From positions 558,001 through 622,000 of the forward strand of contig CABJBA010000001.1 in NCBI GenBank assembly GCA_902363735.1: DNA of 64,000 nt, read 5' to 3'. The notes beneath the pieces were generated by a model. The model was not told the DNA's origin. It did not search any database and saw nothing but the letters and a program-made list of their open reading frames with translations. Positions 8,119-16,497 of this stretch are shown here, piece by piece. The translations under genes and the position numbers were made by a program. Numbering within the stretch: position 1 is the first letter of the stretch; each line of letters begins with the position of its first letter. The stretch is from Clostridiaceae bacterium. GTDB lineage: Bacteria; Bacillota; Clostridia; Lachnospirales; Lachnospiraceae.

Positions 8119-9573
8119 TTAAGCTTCTTCTAAAAGCTGGATTCCCTTTCTGATTCGTTCCAGGGACTCTTCTTTTCCAAGGACTTCCATTATCTCAGTC
8201 GCTCCGGCAGGAGTCATCTGCTTTCCGGACACTGCGGTCCTGATGGGCCACATGACAAAACCGGTCTTGCACTCCTTTTGTGCCACATATCCTGACAGTG
8301 TCTCGTAAAGTTCATCATTACTGTAATTCTCCTGATCTTCCAGTATGGGAAGAATCTCTTTTAATAGAGCCAGGGAAGTCTCGCTGTTGGTCTTCATCTT
8401 CTTATTGGTATACATGGCTGGATCATATTCCGGCAGGGCTTCAAAGAAATCAATGTGCTCAGCAATATCCGGGAATACTTCAATCCTGGTCTTGACCATG
8501 GAGGCGATCTTTCTCAAATCCAGGTCCTTATTGATGACAACCTTTAAAAATGGCTCTGCCAGCTTATAGAAGCAGTCAAAATCCATTGCCTTCATGTATT
8601 CGCTGTTCATCCATTTTAATTTGACCACATCGAAAACAGCCGGAGATTTGCTGATGTTCCGGTAATCGAAGTCTCTGATCAGCTCTTCTAAGGAGAATAC
8701 TTCCTGATTATCCACAGGCGACCAACCTAAAAGGGCCACATAATTGACCACAGCCTCAGTAATAAAGCCCTGCTCAATTAAATCCTCATAGGAGGAATGT
8801 CCGCTTCTCTTACTCAGCTTCTTATGCTCCTCATTGGTAATAAGGGGGCAATGAACATACACCGGGACTTCCCAGCCGAAAGCTTCGTAAAGGCGGTTGT
8901 ATTTTGGAGAAGAGGATAAGTACTCGTTTCCTCTTACCACATGGGTAATCCCCATCAGATGATCATCCACCACATTGGCAAAGTTATAGGTAGGGTATCC
9001 GTCAGACTTAATGAGCACCATATCATCAAGTTCCGAGTTGTCCACGGAAATATCCCCGTAAATCTCATCATGGAAGGTTGTGCTTCCCTCTGTAGGATTA
9101 TTCTGGCGGATTACATAAGCCATTCCAGACTCTAAATTAGCTTTTACCTCATCTTCTGAAAGGTGAAGACAGTGCTTGTCATAGCTCATAATTTCCTGGC
9201 CTTCTACCGTTCTCTTTAAGGAATCAAGCCTTTCCTGGTTGCAGAAGCAATAGTAAGCCTCACCTTTTTCCACCAGCTTTTTGGCATATTCCAGATAAAT
9301 GCCGGAAGTCTGCCGCTCACTCTGTACATAAGGGCCTACTCCTCCGTCTTTATCAGGACCTTCATCATGGATCAGTCCTGTCTTCTCCAGAGTTCTGTAA
9401 ATAATCTCAACAGCTCCCTCCACATAGCGTTCCTGATCTGTATCCTCAATGCGCAGAAGGAAATCACCGCCTTCATGCTTAGCAATTAAGTATGCATACA
9501 ATGCTGTTCTCAAGTTTCCCACATGCATGCGGCCTGTGGGGCTGGGGGCGTATCTTGTTCTTATTTTATTCAT
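8119..9573 (-). CDS. gltX: Glutamyl-tRNA synthetase
   Basis: A class I aminoacyl-tRNA synthetase of 484 residues that charges tRNA-Glu, and in many Firmicutes also tRNA-Gln for later amidation. The HIGH-type signature is [16 protein letters not shown] at residues ~10-25; the KMSKS-type loop is [15 protein letters not shown] near residue 255. Length is normal. Start ATG 9573 follows AGGAGTGAGTTTAAG. A terminator follows at 8064. No T-box signature is seen upstream. Confidence 0.96.
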   Translation of the reverse strand: MNKIRTRYAPSPTGRMHVGNLRTALYAYLIAKHEGGDFLLRIEDTDQERYVEGAVEIIYRTLEKTGLIHDEGPDKDGGVGPYVQSERQTSGIYLEYAKKLVEKGEAYYCFCNQERLDSLKRTVEGQEIMSYDKHCLHLSEDEVKANLESGMAYVIRQNNPTEGSTTFHDEIYGDISVDNSELDDMVLIKSDGYPTYNFANVVDDHLMGITHVVRGNEYLSSSPKYNRLYEAFGWEVPVYVHCPLITNEEHKKLSKRSGHSSYEDLIEQGFITEAVVNYVALLGWSPVDNQEVFSLEELIRDFDYRNISKSPAVFDVVKLKWMNSEYMKAMDFDCFYKLAEPFLKVVINKDLDLRKIASMVKTRIEVFPDIAEHIDFFEALPEYDPAMYTNKKMKTNSETSLALLKEILPILEDQENYSNDELYETLSGYVAQKECKTGFVMWPIRTAVSGKQMTPAGATEIMEVLGKEESLERIRKGIQLLEEA

Positions 9574-9597
9574 CTTAAACTCACTCCTGAATCTATG

Positions 9598-9625
9598 TTA
9601 GTATATTGGTTAGACGTCCTGTCAA
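9598..9625 (-). promoter_or_regulatory. Possible gltX promoter
   Basis: On the minus strand TTGACA (9620-9625) is followed 16 bp later by TACTAA, or 14 bp later by TATACT. The -35 is perfect but -10 spacing is not ideal. Confidence 0.35.
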
Positions 9626-9685
9626 AACTAAATCAAATTTTATTATATAACGAACTGCTGCAAAAAACAATATTTCCGGAAATAT

Positions 9686-12256
9686 TTATCCTATTCCTGG
9701 GCCTGCTGCCTCTCCACCGGGCTCATAATCTCCCGGCCCCATGTTAGGATCCCAGTCATCATTATCCCACTCTCCCGGAAAAACAGGTTCTACGGTTTCC
9801 CTTGGGGCAGTCTCTCTGGGAGCAGTTTCCCTTGGTGACGTGGTCATTCCGGGACCAATTTCCTGAGAATTGTGTCCCGAATCCTCCTGCTTGGGAAGGG
9901 ATAATGCACGTCTGACAGCTTCATCTACCTGGGGCTTCAAGCCCTCGTAGTATTCCGTAGCGGAAAGATTCTGCAGGATGGTGGTAGCTCTTGTAATCTT
10001 TTCATCAGTGGTGCTATCCCGATACTCCAGAGCATTTAATTCTCCTATGACAGCCTGAAGGTCTGCAAGGGACTGTTGCAAAGCCTGTACGGCCTCCTGC
10101 TCCTTTTGAGCCCGGATCTGGGCATTTCTCTTCTCTTCAAAAAGCTTCCATCGTCCGGTATCAGACTTGGCGGCTGCCTCAGCTATAGAAGAAAACAAAT
10201 CCTTTCTTCCTGTTTCCGCAGTAGTCTTTTCCCCGACTGAATCCACGTTCCAGAAAGAAACTGTAGCAGGCATATCCCAGTCACTGGCTGGAAGGGAGCT
10301 GTTTATTTCTGCCATAAAATCCTGCCATATTCTTCCGGAATATGTCTTTCCATAGACACCGGGCATAGCCTTTGGTGTGTCATAGCCTACCCATACCGCA
10401 GTGGTGTAATGCTTGGTATAACCGCAGAACCAAGTGTCTTTATTGTCGTTTGTGGTTCCAGTCTTTCCTGCAGCCGGAACTCCGATTCCCAAGCCGCTGC
10501 CTGTTCCGTAAGACTTATCCATGGTTCCCTTCAGCACATCAGTGATCATATAGGCCGTATCCTCTGTAAAGATTCTCTCATCGCCCTGATTTCCCTTGTA
10601 TACCTCTCCGTCATATTGGCTGGTTATGCCTGTGATGCAGGTGTTGTTGCTAAGCAAACCCTTGTTGGCCAGTACGGAATATCCCTTAGCCATATCCACA
10701 ACTCTGGCGCCTTCTGTAAAGCCTCCGATGCTCATACTGTTATTTCCGTTATCCAGATAGCTTAAACCAATAAAATCCATTTTCCCCAGATACTTGATTC
10801 CAGTGCCGACTCCGATATCAGCCAATACCTGCCAGGCCACTGTGTTCAGACTTCGGTTTAAAGCTTCCCGGACTGAGATATTGCCGAAATACTGGCCTCC
10901 GCTGTTTTTAGGTCCCTTGTCGAACAAATGGTCATTGACCAGCCTGGAAGGATAATAATATCCGGTCTCAAAGGCAGGTGCAAAGTCAATCAACGGCTTT
11001 ATCGTGGAACCGGGCTGGCGTTTGCTTAAAAATCCCCGGTTATACTCATCATCTGTGCCTCTTCCACCTACTATAGCCACCACATATCCGGTCTGGTTGT
11101 CAACGCACACCGCTGCTCCCTGAAGGGCAAACTTGCCGTTTTCCTGTAAATCCTTAAAGCCTTCAAGACGCTTGTCAAGAATGCTCTGAAGAGAATTCTG
11201 AATCTCTGTTTCCAGGCTGGTATGTATCTCAAACCCGCCGTTTCGGATCATATCGCTTTTAGACTGGTAAAGCTCCTGATACTGCTCCCTGTAGGAATCA
11301 TAATCTTCTTTATTTTCAAACACATACTGGAATACAAACCCTTCGTTTTTCATCAGCTCCAGTGCTGCACTGTAGATGGCATAGCTGGTCTGATAACTCT
11401 CCTTTGTTCCTGGCTCATAAACCTGTACCACTGTGAGATCCTGGGACTTTGCATGATCCCGTTCCTCCTCTGTGATAAATTTATTACGGGCCATGTTGTC
11501 CAGAATCTGATTACGCTTTTCCTTTGCATTTTCCGGACGGGACACCGGGTCATACCTGGAAGGATTGTTGCTGATTCCCACCAGAGTGGCCGCTTCCCAA
11601 AGGGTTAAGTCCTTTGCAGCTTTATCAAAGTAATACCGGCTGGCCTCTGCCACCCCGTAACAGCGGTTGGCATAAAAGTTGGTATTGCAGTAAAATTCCA
11701 GTATCTCATCCTTGCTGTATTTTTCTTCCAGACGGGACGCTGTAAAAAATTCCGTCAGCTTTCTCTGGAAGGTCTTTTCCTGGGTTAAGTAGGTATTTTT
11801 GATCACCTGCTGGGTAATGGTACTCCCTCCCTGTGTGATTTCCCCTTTATTTTTCACAATCTTAAATCCTGCACGGGCCAGGCTGATATAGTCAATTCCA
11901 TGATGCTTATAAAAACGCTTGTCCTCCTGGGAAACATATGCGTCCTGCAGATTTTTGCTGATCTCTCCTATGGGAACGTATTCATAATGGCCTGAATTAA
12001 TGGTTCCGATCAGGCTGCCTGCTGAATCATATATCCGGGTATCTGCAGGCTGGGAAAAATCTGTTTTGGTTGTATTGCTTATGATTGAGTCCGCCTTTTC
12101 CCTGCAGGCTATTATTTCCTCCTGATACTTTAAAAATACGACACCACCGACTAAGCAGCCCAAAACCATTGCACCAAGAAATGCGAAAATAATCACTTTG
12201 ATAGGCTGCAAAAACACAGACCATGGGCTTTTGTGCTTTTTTTTCTTCTTTCCCAA
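9686..12256 (-). CDS. Class A penicillin-binding protein (PBP1A-like transglycosylase/transpeptidase)
   Basis: A bifunctional cell-wall synthase of about 856 residues. After a Lys-rich cytoplasmic tail and one membrane helix, the GT51 glycosyltransferase domain shows EDKRFYKHHGID (catalytic Glu) and GGSTITQQ. The transpeptidase domain shows STIK (catalytic Ser, in QPGSTIKPL), SLN and AGKTGTT. A C-terminal helical stretch is followed by a Pro/Glu/Thr-rich tail with three tandem PRETA-like units and a Gly-rich end. Start: AAGGAGG lies 10 nt before TTG 12256 (then GKKKKKHKS). An ATG at 12277 has no site before it and would place the AGGAGG inside the gene. No terminator is evident before gltX. 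Confidence 0.93.
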   Translation of the reverse strand: MGKKKKKHKSPWSVFLQPIKVIIFAFLGAMVLGCLVGGVVFLKYQEEIIACREKADSIISNTTKTDFSQPADTRIYDSAGSLIGTINSGHYEYVPIGEISKNLQDAYVSQEDKRFYKHHGIDYISLARAGFKIVKNKGEITQGGSTITQQVIKNTYLTQEKTFQRKLTEFFTASRLEEKYSKDEILEFYCNTNFYANRCYGVAEASRYYFDKAAKDLTLWEAATLVGISNNPSRYDPVSRPENAKEKRNQILDNMARNKFITEEERDHAKSQDLTVVQVYEPGTKESYQTSYAIYSAALELMKNEGFVFQYVFENKEDYDSYREQYQELYQSKSDMIRNGGFEIHTSLETEIQNSLQSILDKRLEGFKDLQENGKFALQGAAVCVDNQTGYVVAIVGGRGTDDEYNRGFLSKRQPGSTIKPLIDFAPAFETGYYYPSRLVNDHLFDKGPKNSGGQYFGNISVREALNRSLNTVAWQVLADIGVGTGIKYLGKMDFIGLSYLDNGNNSMSIGGFTEGARVVDMAKGYSVLANKGLLSNNTCITGITSQYDGEVYKGNQGDERIFTEDTAYMITDVLKGTMDKSYGTGSGLGIGVPAAGKTGTTNDNKDTWFCGYTKHYTTAVWVGYDTPKAMPGVYGKTYSGRIWQDFMAEINSSLPASDWDMPATVSFWNVDSVGEKTTAETGRKDLFSSIAEAAAKSDTGRWKLFEEKRNAQIRAQKEQEAVQALQQSLADLQAVIGELNALEYRDSTTDEKITRATTILQNLSATEYYEGLKPQVDEAVRRALSLPKQEDSGHNSQEIGPGMTTSPRETAPRETAPRETVEPVFPGEWDNDDWDPNMGPGDYEPGGEAAGPGIG

Positions 12257-12342
12257 ACCACTGTACCTCCTTATCATCTTTTTTATGCAAATTTCTGATC
12301 GACCCCGATTTCCTTACGAGCTGACCATAAGTTATTCCAACG

Positions 12343-12379
12343 AAAAACGGGAAGTCTCTTCACTTAAGACTTCCCGTTT
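12343..12379 (-). terminator. Intrinsic terminator of tRNA-Thr
   Basis: On the minus strand AAACGGGAAGTCT pairs perfectly over 13 bp with AGACTTCCCGTTT around a 9-nt loop. The second arm runs into a T run (TTTTTCG). It starts 8 nt after the tRNA 3' end. Confidence 0.88.
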
Positions 12380-12386
12380 GTTACAG

Positions 12387-12459
12387 AGCTGATGACGGGA
12401 CTCGGACCCGTGACCTCCTCACTACCAATGAGGTGCGCTACCACCTGTGCCACATCAGC
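12387..12459 (-). tRNA. tRNA-Thr (anticodon GGT)
   Basis: A 73-nt cloverleaf on the minus strand. The acceptor arms GCTGATG and CATCAGC pair fully, and the anticodon stem-loop CCTCA-TTGGTAG-TGAGG gives anticodon GGT (Thr, ACC/ACU codons). The T arm is CACGG-GTCCGAGT-CCCGT-like. CCA is not encoded. A promoter lies upstream at 12491 and a terminator follows. Confidence 0.95.
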
Positions 12460-12490
12460 ATCTTTTTGGTTCTATGCTCGAACCTTGTAT

Positions 12491-12519
12491 ATCATAGCAT
12501 GGGAATATGTCTTTGTCAA
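12491..12519 (-). promoter_or_regulatory. Promoter of tRNA-Thr
   Basis: On the minus strand TTGACA (12514-12519) and TATGAT (12491-12496) are 17 bp apart, placing the start point about 25 nt before the tRNA. The stretch 12520-12662 beyond it is AT-rich and shows no further feature. Confidence 0.8.
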
Positions 12520-12662
12520 CGATTTTTTTGTTTTTTTACTAATGTGTATAAAATAACAAAAACTTCAAATATATACCTATAAAAACCAGTCTCATATCCT
12601 TTTTTAAGAAGACAGACGGGAAGCTTCTGCCCCCCATCCACTTCCCCTTCAACCACGTTTAT

Positions 12663-13619
12663 TTACATGATGCCTTCAAAACTTTCCCGAAGTGTATTAC
12701 ATGACTTATTAAACTGCCCCATCTCTTCCTCCGTCAAGGACAAAGGAAGCACCCTCTGCACTCCGTTCTTATTGATGATACAGGGGACTCCGGCATATAC
12801 CTCAGACTGCCCATACTCTCCCCGAAGCATAGCCGATACCGTTAAAACGCTGTTCTCATCGCCCAGAATTGCTCTGGTAATTCTGTTGAGAGCCATTCCG
12901 ATTCCATAATAAGTAGCCTGCTTTGATTCGATAATCCGATAAGCTGCTCCCCGTACTTCTTCTTCAATGCCCTTTAATCCGTCCCGGCAGGCCGTCTCTT
13001 CCTGCCCGCCTTCCACACAAAGAGAGAGAATGGGCTTTGTAGCTATCATTGCCTGACTCCAGGGTACAAATTCACTGTCTCCGTGTTCTCCCATCACATA
13101 GGCATGGACATTTCTCGGATCAACCCGCAGGGACTCACCCAGCAGATACCGGAGTCTGGCAGTATCCAAAGCCGTCCCGCTTCCAAGAACCCTTTTGGGA
13201 TTAAATCCGGACAGGGAATAAGTGATTCTGGTCATGATATCCACAGGATTGGTAGCCACCAGAAAAATTCCGTTAAAGCCTGATTCCGTCACCGGACGGA
13301 CAATTGATTGAAATACAGCAGCATTGCGTTTTAATAAATCAAGCCTTGTCTCTCCCGGCTTCTGGGCAACGCCCGCACAGATCACAATAATATCCGCATC
13401 TGAGCAGTCTCGGTATTCTCCTGCGTAAATCTTCATATGAGAGGAAGAAAAAGCCAGACCATGATTTAAGTCCATGGCTTCTCCCTCTGCCCGCTTCCGG
13501 TCGATATCAATTAAAACAAGCTCATCACAAGTGCTTTGGTTCAGCATAGAATAAGCATAGCTCATTCCCACCATGCCTGTACCCACTAAAGCAACCTTTC
13601 TTTTATCTGTACTCGTCAT
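12663..13619 (-). CDS. ldh: L-lactate dehydrogenase
   Basis: A 318-residue NAD-dependent dehydrogenase that reduces pyruvate to L-lactate in fermentation. The N-terminal Rossmann motif is ALVGTGMVGMSYA; substrate-binding Arg is in GETRLDLLKRN; the catalytic histidine is in VMGEHGDSE; NPVDIMT is also conserved. These features favour lactate over malate dehydrogenase. Start ATG 13619 (MTSTDKRK) follows AAGGAGAG; an in-frame upstream ATG at 13670 is less likely. It follows pilT by ~60 bp, where a small GC hairpin (13640-13660) without a T run occurs. A tie to the pilus operon is not implied. Confidence 0.93.
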   Translation of the reverse strand: MTSTDKRKVALVGTGMVGMSYAYSMLNQSTCDELVLIDIDRKRAEGEAMDLNHGLAFSSSHMKIYAGEYRDCSDADIIVICAGVAQKPGETRLDLLKRNAAVFQSIVRPVTESGFNGIFLVATNPVDIMTRITYSLSGFNPKRVLGSGTALDTARLRYLLGESLRVDPRNVHAYVMGEHGDSEFVPWSQAMIATKPILSLCVEGGQEETACRDGLKGIEEEVRGAAYRIIESKQATYYGIGMALNRITRAILGDENSVLTVSAMLRGEYGQSEVYAGVPCIINKNGVQRVLPLSLTEEEMGQFNKSCNTLRESFEGIM

Positions 13620-13681
13620 CAAATCACTCTCCTTATCCTGGAGCAGACTGTTGGTCTGCTTCAAATGCAAACTTAGGGATA

Positions 13682-14749
13682 CTATGACATACGGACTATT
13701 TTCTTCTCCATCAGTTCGCCGTTTCCGGCATAGATCACCGCACTTTCTCTTGTAATCTTCCCTTCTTTAAACAGGGTCAACAAGCTGGAATCCATGGAAA
13801 CCATTCCCTCCCCCTGGCCAGTTGCAATAACAGAATCAATCTGATGGGTTTTGCCCTCCCGAATCATGTTCCGGACAGCATTATTAAAAAACAAAATTTC
13901 AAAAGCCGGGTAAACGCCTCCATCCAGAGTGGGAATCAACTGCTGGGAAACCACTGCCTGAACTACCATGGAAAGCTGCATCCGGACCTGCTGCTGCTGG
14001 TTTGGGGGGAAGCTGTCAATGATACGGTCTATAGTGTTGGCTGCCCCCACCGTATGAAGGGTGGAGATGACCAGATGTCCCGTCTCAGCCGCTGTCATAG
14101 CAATCTGAATGGTCTCATAATCTCTCATCTCTCCCACCAGAATCACATCAGGGGCCTGCCGCAGAGCAGCTCTCAATCCGCTTACATAGCTTTCCGTATC
14201 TGTTATGATCTCTCTCTGTGTCACCACACTCTGCTTGTGCTTGTGTAAGTACTCCAAAGGGTCCTCTAAAGTGATAACATGGGAATTGCGGGTGTTATTT
14301 ATCTTATCAATGATGCAGGCCAGAGTCGTGCTCTTTCCGCTTCCTGCAGGTCCGGTCACCAGTACAAAGCCCTTTGTCATTCTGGCAATATCCATGACGC
14401 TTTCCGGCACGTGGAGAGCTCTGTAATCAGGAAGGGTAAAGGTCACTACCCGGATTACGGCTGCCAGGGAGCCTCTCTGGCGGAATACACTGGAACGGAA
14501 TCTGGAGATTCCTGGAAGAGCAAATGAAAAGTCATCATCTCCCCGTTCCCTGATCCTTTGCATACTCCGGTTTCCCGCCACCTCATATAGCTGGGTAATC
14601 AGCTCTTCCATCTGCTCCGGAAACAGCTTTTCTTCATTTTGATAAATGATCCTGCTTCCTATCTTACATGAAAACGGCATGCCAGGCACCAAAAAAATAT
14701 CAGAAGCATTCTGGGCCACAGCAGAGTTTAATAAGTCTACTACATTCAT
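13682..14749 (-). CDS. pilT: PilT-type type IV pilus ATPase
   Basis: A 355-residue hexameric secretion ATPase that in other bacteria powers pilus retraction. Motifs: Walker A GPAGSGKSTTLA, Asp box around ITLEDPLEYLH, Walker B-like VILVGEMRD and His box TGHLVISTLHT. The C-terminal NAVRNMIREGK matches the AIRNLIRE motif specific to PilT, not PilB. Start ATG 14749 (MNVVDLLNSAV) follows AGTAGGAGAT; an upstream ATG at 14821 would overlap the preceding gene. It is the last gene of the pilus-like operon and the only ATPase seen in it. Confidence 0.94.
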   Translation of the reverse strand: MNVVDLLNSAVAQNASDIFLVPGMPFSCKIGSRIIYQNEEKLFPEQMEELITQLYEVAGNRSMQRIRERGDDDFSFALPGISRFRSSVFRQRGSLAAVIRVVTFTLPDYRALHVPESVMDIARMTKGFVLVTGPAGSGKSTTLACIIDKINNTRNSHVITLEDPLEYLHKHKQSVVTQREIITDTESYVSGLRAALRQAPDVILVGEMRDYETIQIAMTAAETGHLVISTLHTVGAANTIDRIIDSFPPNQQQQVRMQLSMVVQAVVSQQLIPTLDGGVYPAFEILFFNNAVRNMIREGKTHQIDSVIATGQGEGMVSMDSSLLTLFKEGKITRESAVIYAGNGELMEKKIVRMS

Positions 14750-14759
14750 AATAAATCTC

Positions 14760-15248
14760 CTACTCTTTCTCCTCTTCCCCTTCCCCGCCGGTCCACACCG
14801 GCATGGAATCATAGATTTCAAAATCTTCTGTCTGAATCACTCTCCACTGGGATATAACCAGAGGCTTTTCCTCCTCCAAAGAAGGAAACACTTCGATCAA
14901 AAGAGCCTGGGATCGCTCCATAACAATCTGGGTTATTGCCGCATCTTTTTCCAGAACGTAGTATTCTCCCAACTTCTGGGATAGAAGCCGTCTTACCTCT
15001 TCAAGGTCAGAACCTTCCCGTCTGGCCTCTTCTGCCGCTTCTGAAACCAGACGGCGGAATTCCTCTCCTTCCCGGTCTGCCCGGTAATATTCCGTCACGG
15101 AAGCGGCATTGCGCTCGGCCAAGTTCCATTCGCTTTTGGCAGTGCTTAAGGAGAGCATCCCAAAGGTCACAAGGCACATGACAATAAATATTAAAATAAG
15201 GGAAGGACTGCCAATGCCCGGCCTGTTTCCTGTTTCCTGTTTTGCCAT
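14760..15248 (-). CDS. Single-pass membrane protein in the pilus-like operon, unknown function
   Basis: A 162-residue protein with one hydrophobic segment at residues ~16-37 (SPSLILIFIVMCLVTFGML), then a long charged, mainly helical stretch (about 45-110) and an acidic tail. It has no prepilin-type cleavage site with Glu at +5. The topology (short cytoplasmic N-terminus, one helix, outside domain) is like small pilus-assembly or minor pilin proteins. Start ATG 15248 follows GGGAGGTAAAACC. It lies between the prepilin-like gene and pilT with 10-13 nt gaps, so it is surely in the operon. No named family recognised. Confidence 0.75.
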   Translation of the reverse strand: MAKQETGNRPGIGSPSLILIFIVMCLVTFGMLSLSTAKSEWNLAERNAASVTEYYRADREGEEFRRLVSEAAEEARREGSDLEEVRRLLSQKLGEYYVLEKDAAITQIVMERSQALLIEVFPSLEEEKPLVISQWRVIQTEDFEIYDSMPVWTGGEGEEEKE

Positions 15249-15261
15249 GGTTTTACCTCCC

Positions 15262-15663
15262 TCACTCCTTTATTTCCTGCCTGTAAACGAAAAGACTGTA
15301 CACTTCATTTCCATTCCGGCTCACAGTCACTTCCGCCTGCCCCTTGGCTGGAAATATGGTTCTGGCATGAAAATCCCCTTCCTCAGGCTTGCAGGCAGCT
15401 CCGTTCTTGTCAAATCCCATGATATAGACTTCCCCAGCTCCGTCTGCTGAAAACCGCTCCTTAAGTCCCGCGGCTCCCTCCGCCTTCCACACCTCGGCAA
15501 TGCTTTGGGCGATTAAAACCCCCTGGTTTAAATCAGCAGCCCTGCGGCTCATGAAATCTGCTTTTGCAAAGGTCTGGATGCAAATGGAGGCACAGAGGAT
15601 AAAGAACAGGACCACAGCAATCATTTCCATCATGAATACGCCTGACTGGTGATTTCTATTCAT
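15262..15663 (-). CDS. Prepilin-like protein (type IV pilin/pseudopilin N-terminus)
   Basis: A 133-residue protein starting at ATG 15663, overlapping the previous gene by 8 nt. Its N-terminus MNRNHQSG/VFMMEMIAVVLFF has the type III signal peptide: a short polar leader, Gly at -1, and Glu at +5 of the mature form, followed by a hydrophobic helix. This is the signature processed by prepilin peptidase. The rest lacks the strong repeats of a major pilin, so a minor pilin role is more likely. The frame extends upstream to 15741, but that start would have no clear site and would bury the prepilin motif. Confidence 0.78.
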   Translation of the reverse strand: MNRNHQSGVFMMEMIAVVLFFILCASICIQTFAKADFMSRRAADLNQGVLIAQSIAEVWKAEGAAGLKERFSADGAGEVYIMGFDKNGAACKPEEGDFHARTIFPAKGQAEVTVSRNGNEVYSLFVYRQEIKE

Positions 15664-16147
15664 AGTCCTTTCCTCCGCTTCTGAGGGAAAGCCATAAGTC
15701 TCCTCCGCCCTTTCCCTCTGTTCTGATATGAAGAAGACCATCGCTCATTTCCATAGAAACCTCACTGCATTCCAGTATTTCATTTCCATCGCCTACGGAA
15801 AGGCCGCTCCCGGCATCGGTAAACAGCTCCCACATCCTTCCATCCTGATAATAAATATCAGTCACATAGACTGTATCCCCTATGTTCTGTTCCAGCTTAA
15901 GGACAGTCACTCCCTGATCCTCCGAAAGATATACCTTTCCGGCTTCGTCTCCTTGTCTCACCTTGTTGGCGATATAGCTTAAGACCACATCTCCCCGGTA
16001 GGTATCCTCTGCCCTTGCATTGATATTTTCATAGACTTTGCCTCCGATGAGAACCGAAAACAGGGCGCAAAGCACAAATACCAGGAACAAAAGGATGGTA
16101 AAGAGAACTCCGGTCAGGGCTTTTCTCTGGTTGTCCTGGCCTCTCAT
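15656..16147 (-). CDS. DUF4860-like pilin-related membrane protein
   Basis: A 163-residue protein with one N-terminal membrane helix (residues ~12-35, TGVLFTILLFLVFVLCALFSVL) and an outside domain containing DTYRGDVVLSYIANKVRQGD and a beta-rich C-terminal half. It resembles the DUF4860 family found in Lachnospiraceae pilus-like clusters. A TG/V site occurs before the helix, but the Glu at +5 is missing. Start ATG 16147 follows CGGGAGGTGGAAGT. It overlaps the prepilin-like gene by 8 nt. Confidence 0.72.
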   Translation of the reverse strand: MRGQDNQRKALTGVLFTILLFLVFVLCALFSVLIGGKVYENINARAEDTYRGDVVLSYIANKVRQGDEAGKVYLSEDQGVTVLKLEQNIGDTVYVTDIYYQDGRMWELFTDAGSGLSVGDGNEILECSEVSMEMSDGLLHIRTEGKGGGDLWLSLRSGGKDYE

Positions 16148-16165
16148 ACTTCCACCTCCCGGTTA

Positions 16166-16486
16166 TTATTCACGCAGATTGACTGTAATATCCGGCATAA
16201 AATTAGAAGCGAAACCGCTGTAAAACACATCGTACCGGTTACGGTCAATCTGTATTCCATAATTTTCCTCCAGATATTCTACACTGGGAGGATACCTTCC
16301 TTCTATAGCATAGCACTGGACCGAAGCCCTGCGTATGGCATCCCGGAGAGTTTCCGCTCCCTTTGTTCCTGCGTTTTTTGAAAAAGCCATAATCCCGGAC
16401 ACAAAAAGGGCGATTATGCATATAAATACAGGCAGAGAGATCAGATAGGCCTTAATATCCTTAAATGCCTGTTTCCATTTCTTCAT
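16166..16486 (-). CDS. Small membrane protein with pseudopilin-like C-terminus
   Basis: A 106-residue protein with one helix at residues ~15-36 (LISLPVFICIIALFVSGIMAF). The segment AIRRASVQCYAIEGRYPPS, followed by VEYLEENYGI, resembles the conserved region of GspG/PilE-type pilins (ala-helix, Tyr, then G-x-YP-x-S-x-x-x-L). The classical leader with Glu +5 is absent. Start ATG 16486 follows AGGAGGGGGAGAG. It lies 11 nt after pilC. A minor pilus subunit is inferred from position and this motif. Confidence 0.7.
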   Translation of the reverse strand: MKKWKQAFKDIKAYLISLPVFICIIALFVSGIMAFSKNAGTKGAETLRDAIRRASVQCYAIEGRYPPSVEYLEENYGIQIDRNRYDVFYSGFASNFMPDITVNLRE

Positions 16487-16497
16487 CTCTCCCCCTC

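Noticed and set aside
13640..13660. Hairpin GCAGAC/GTCTGC between pilT and ldh as terminator
   Set aside because: It is only 6 bp and has no T run on the minus strand.
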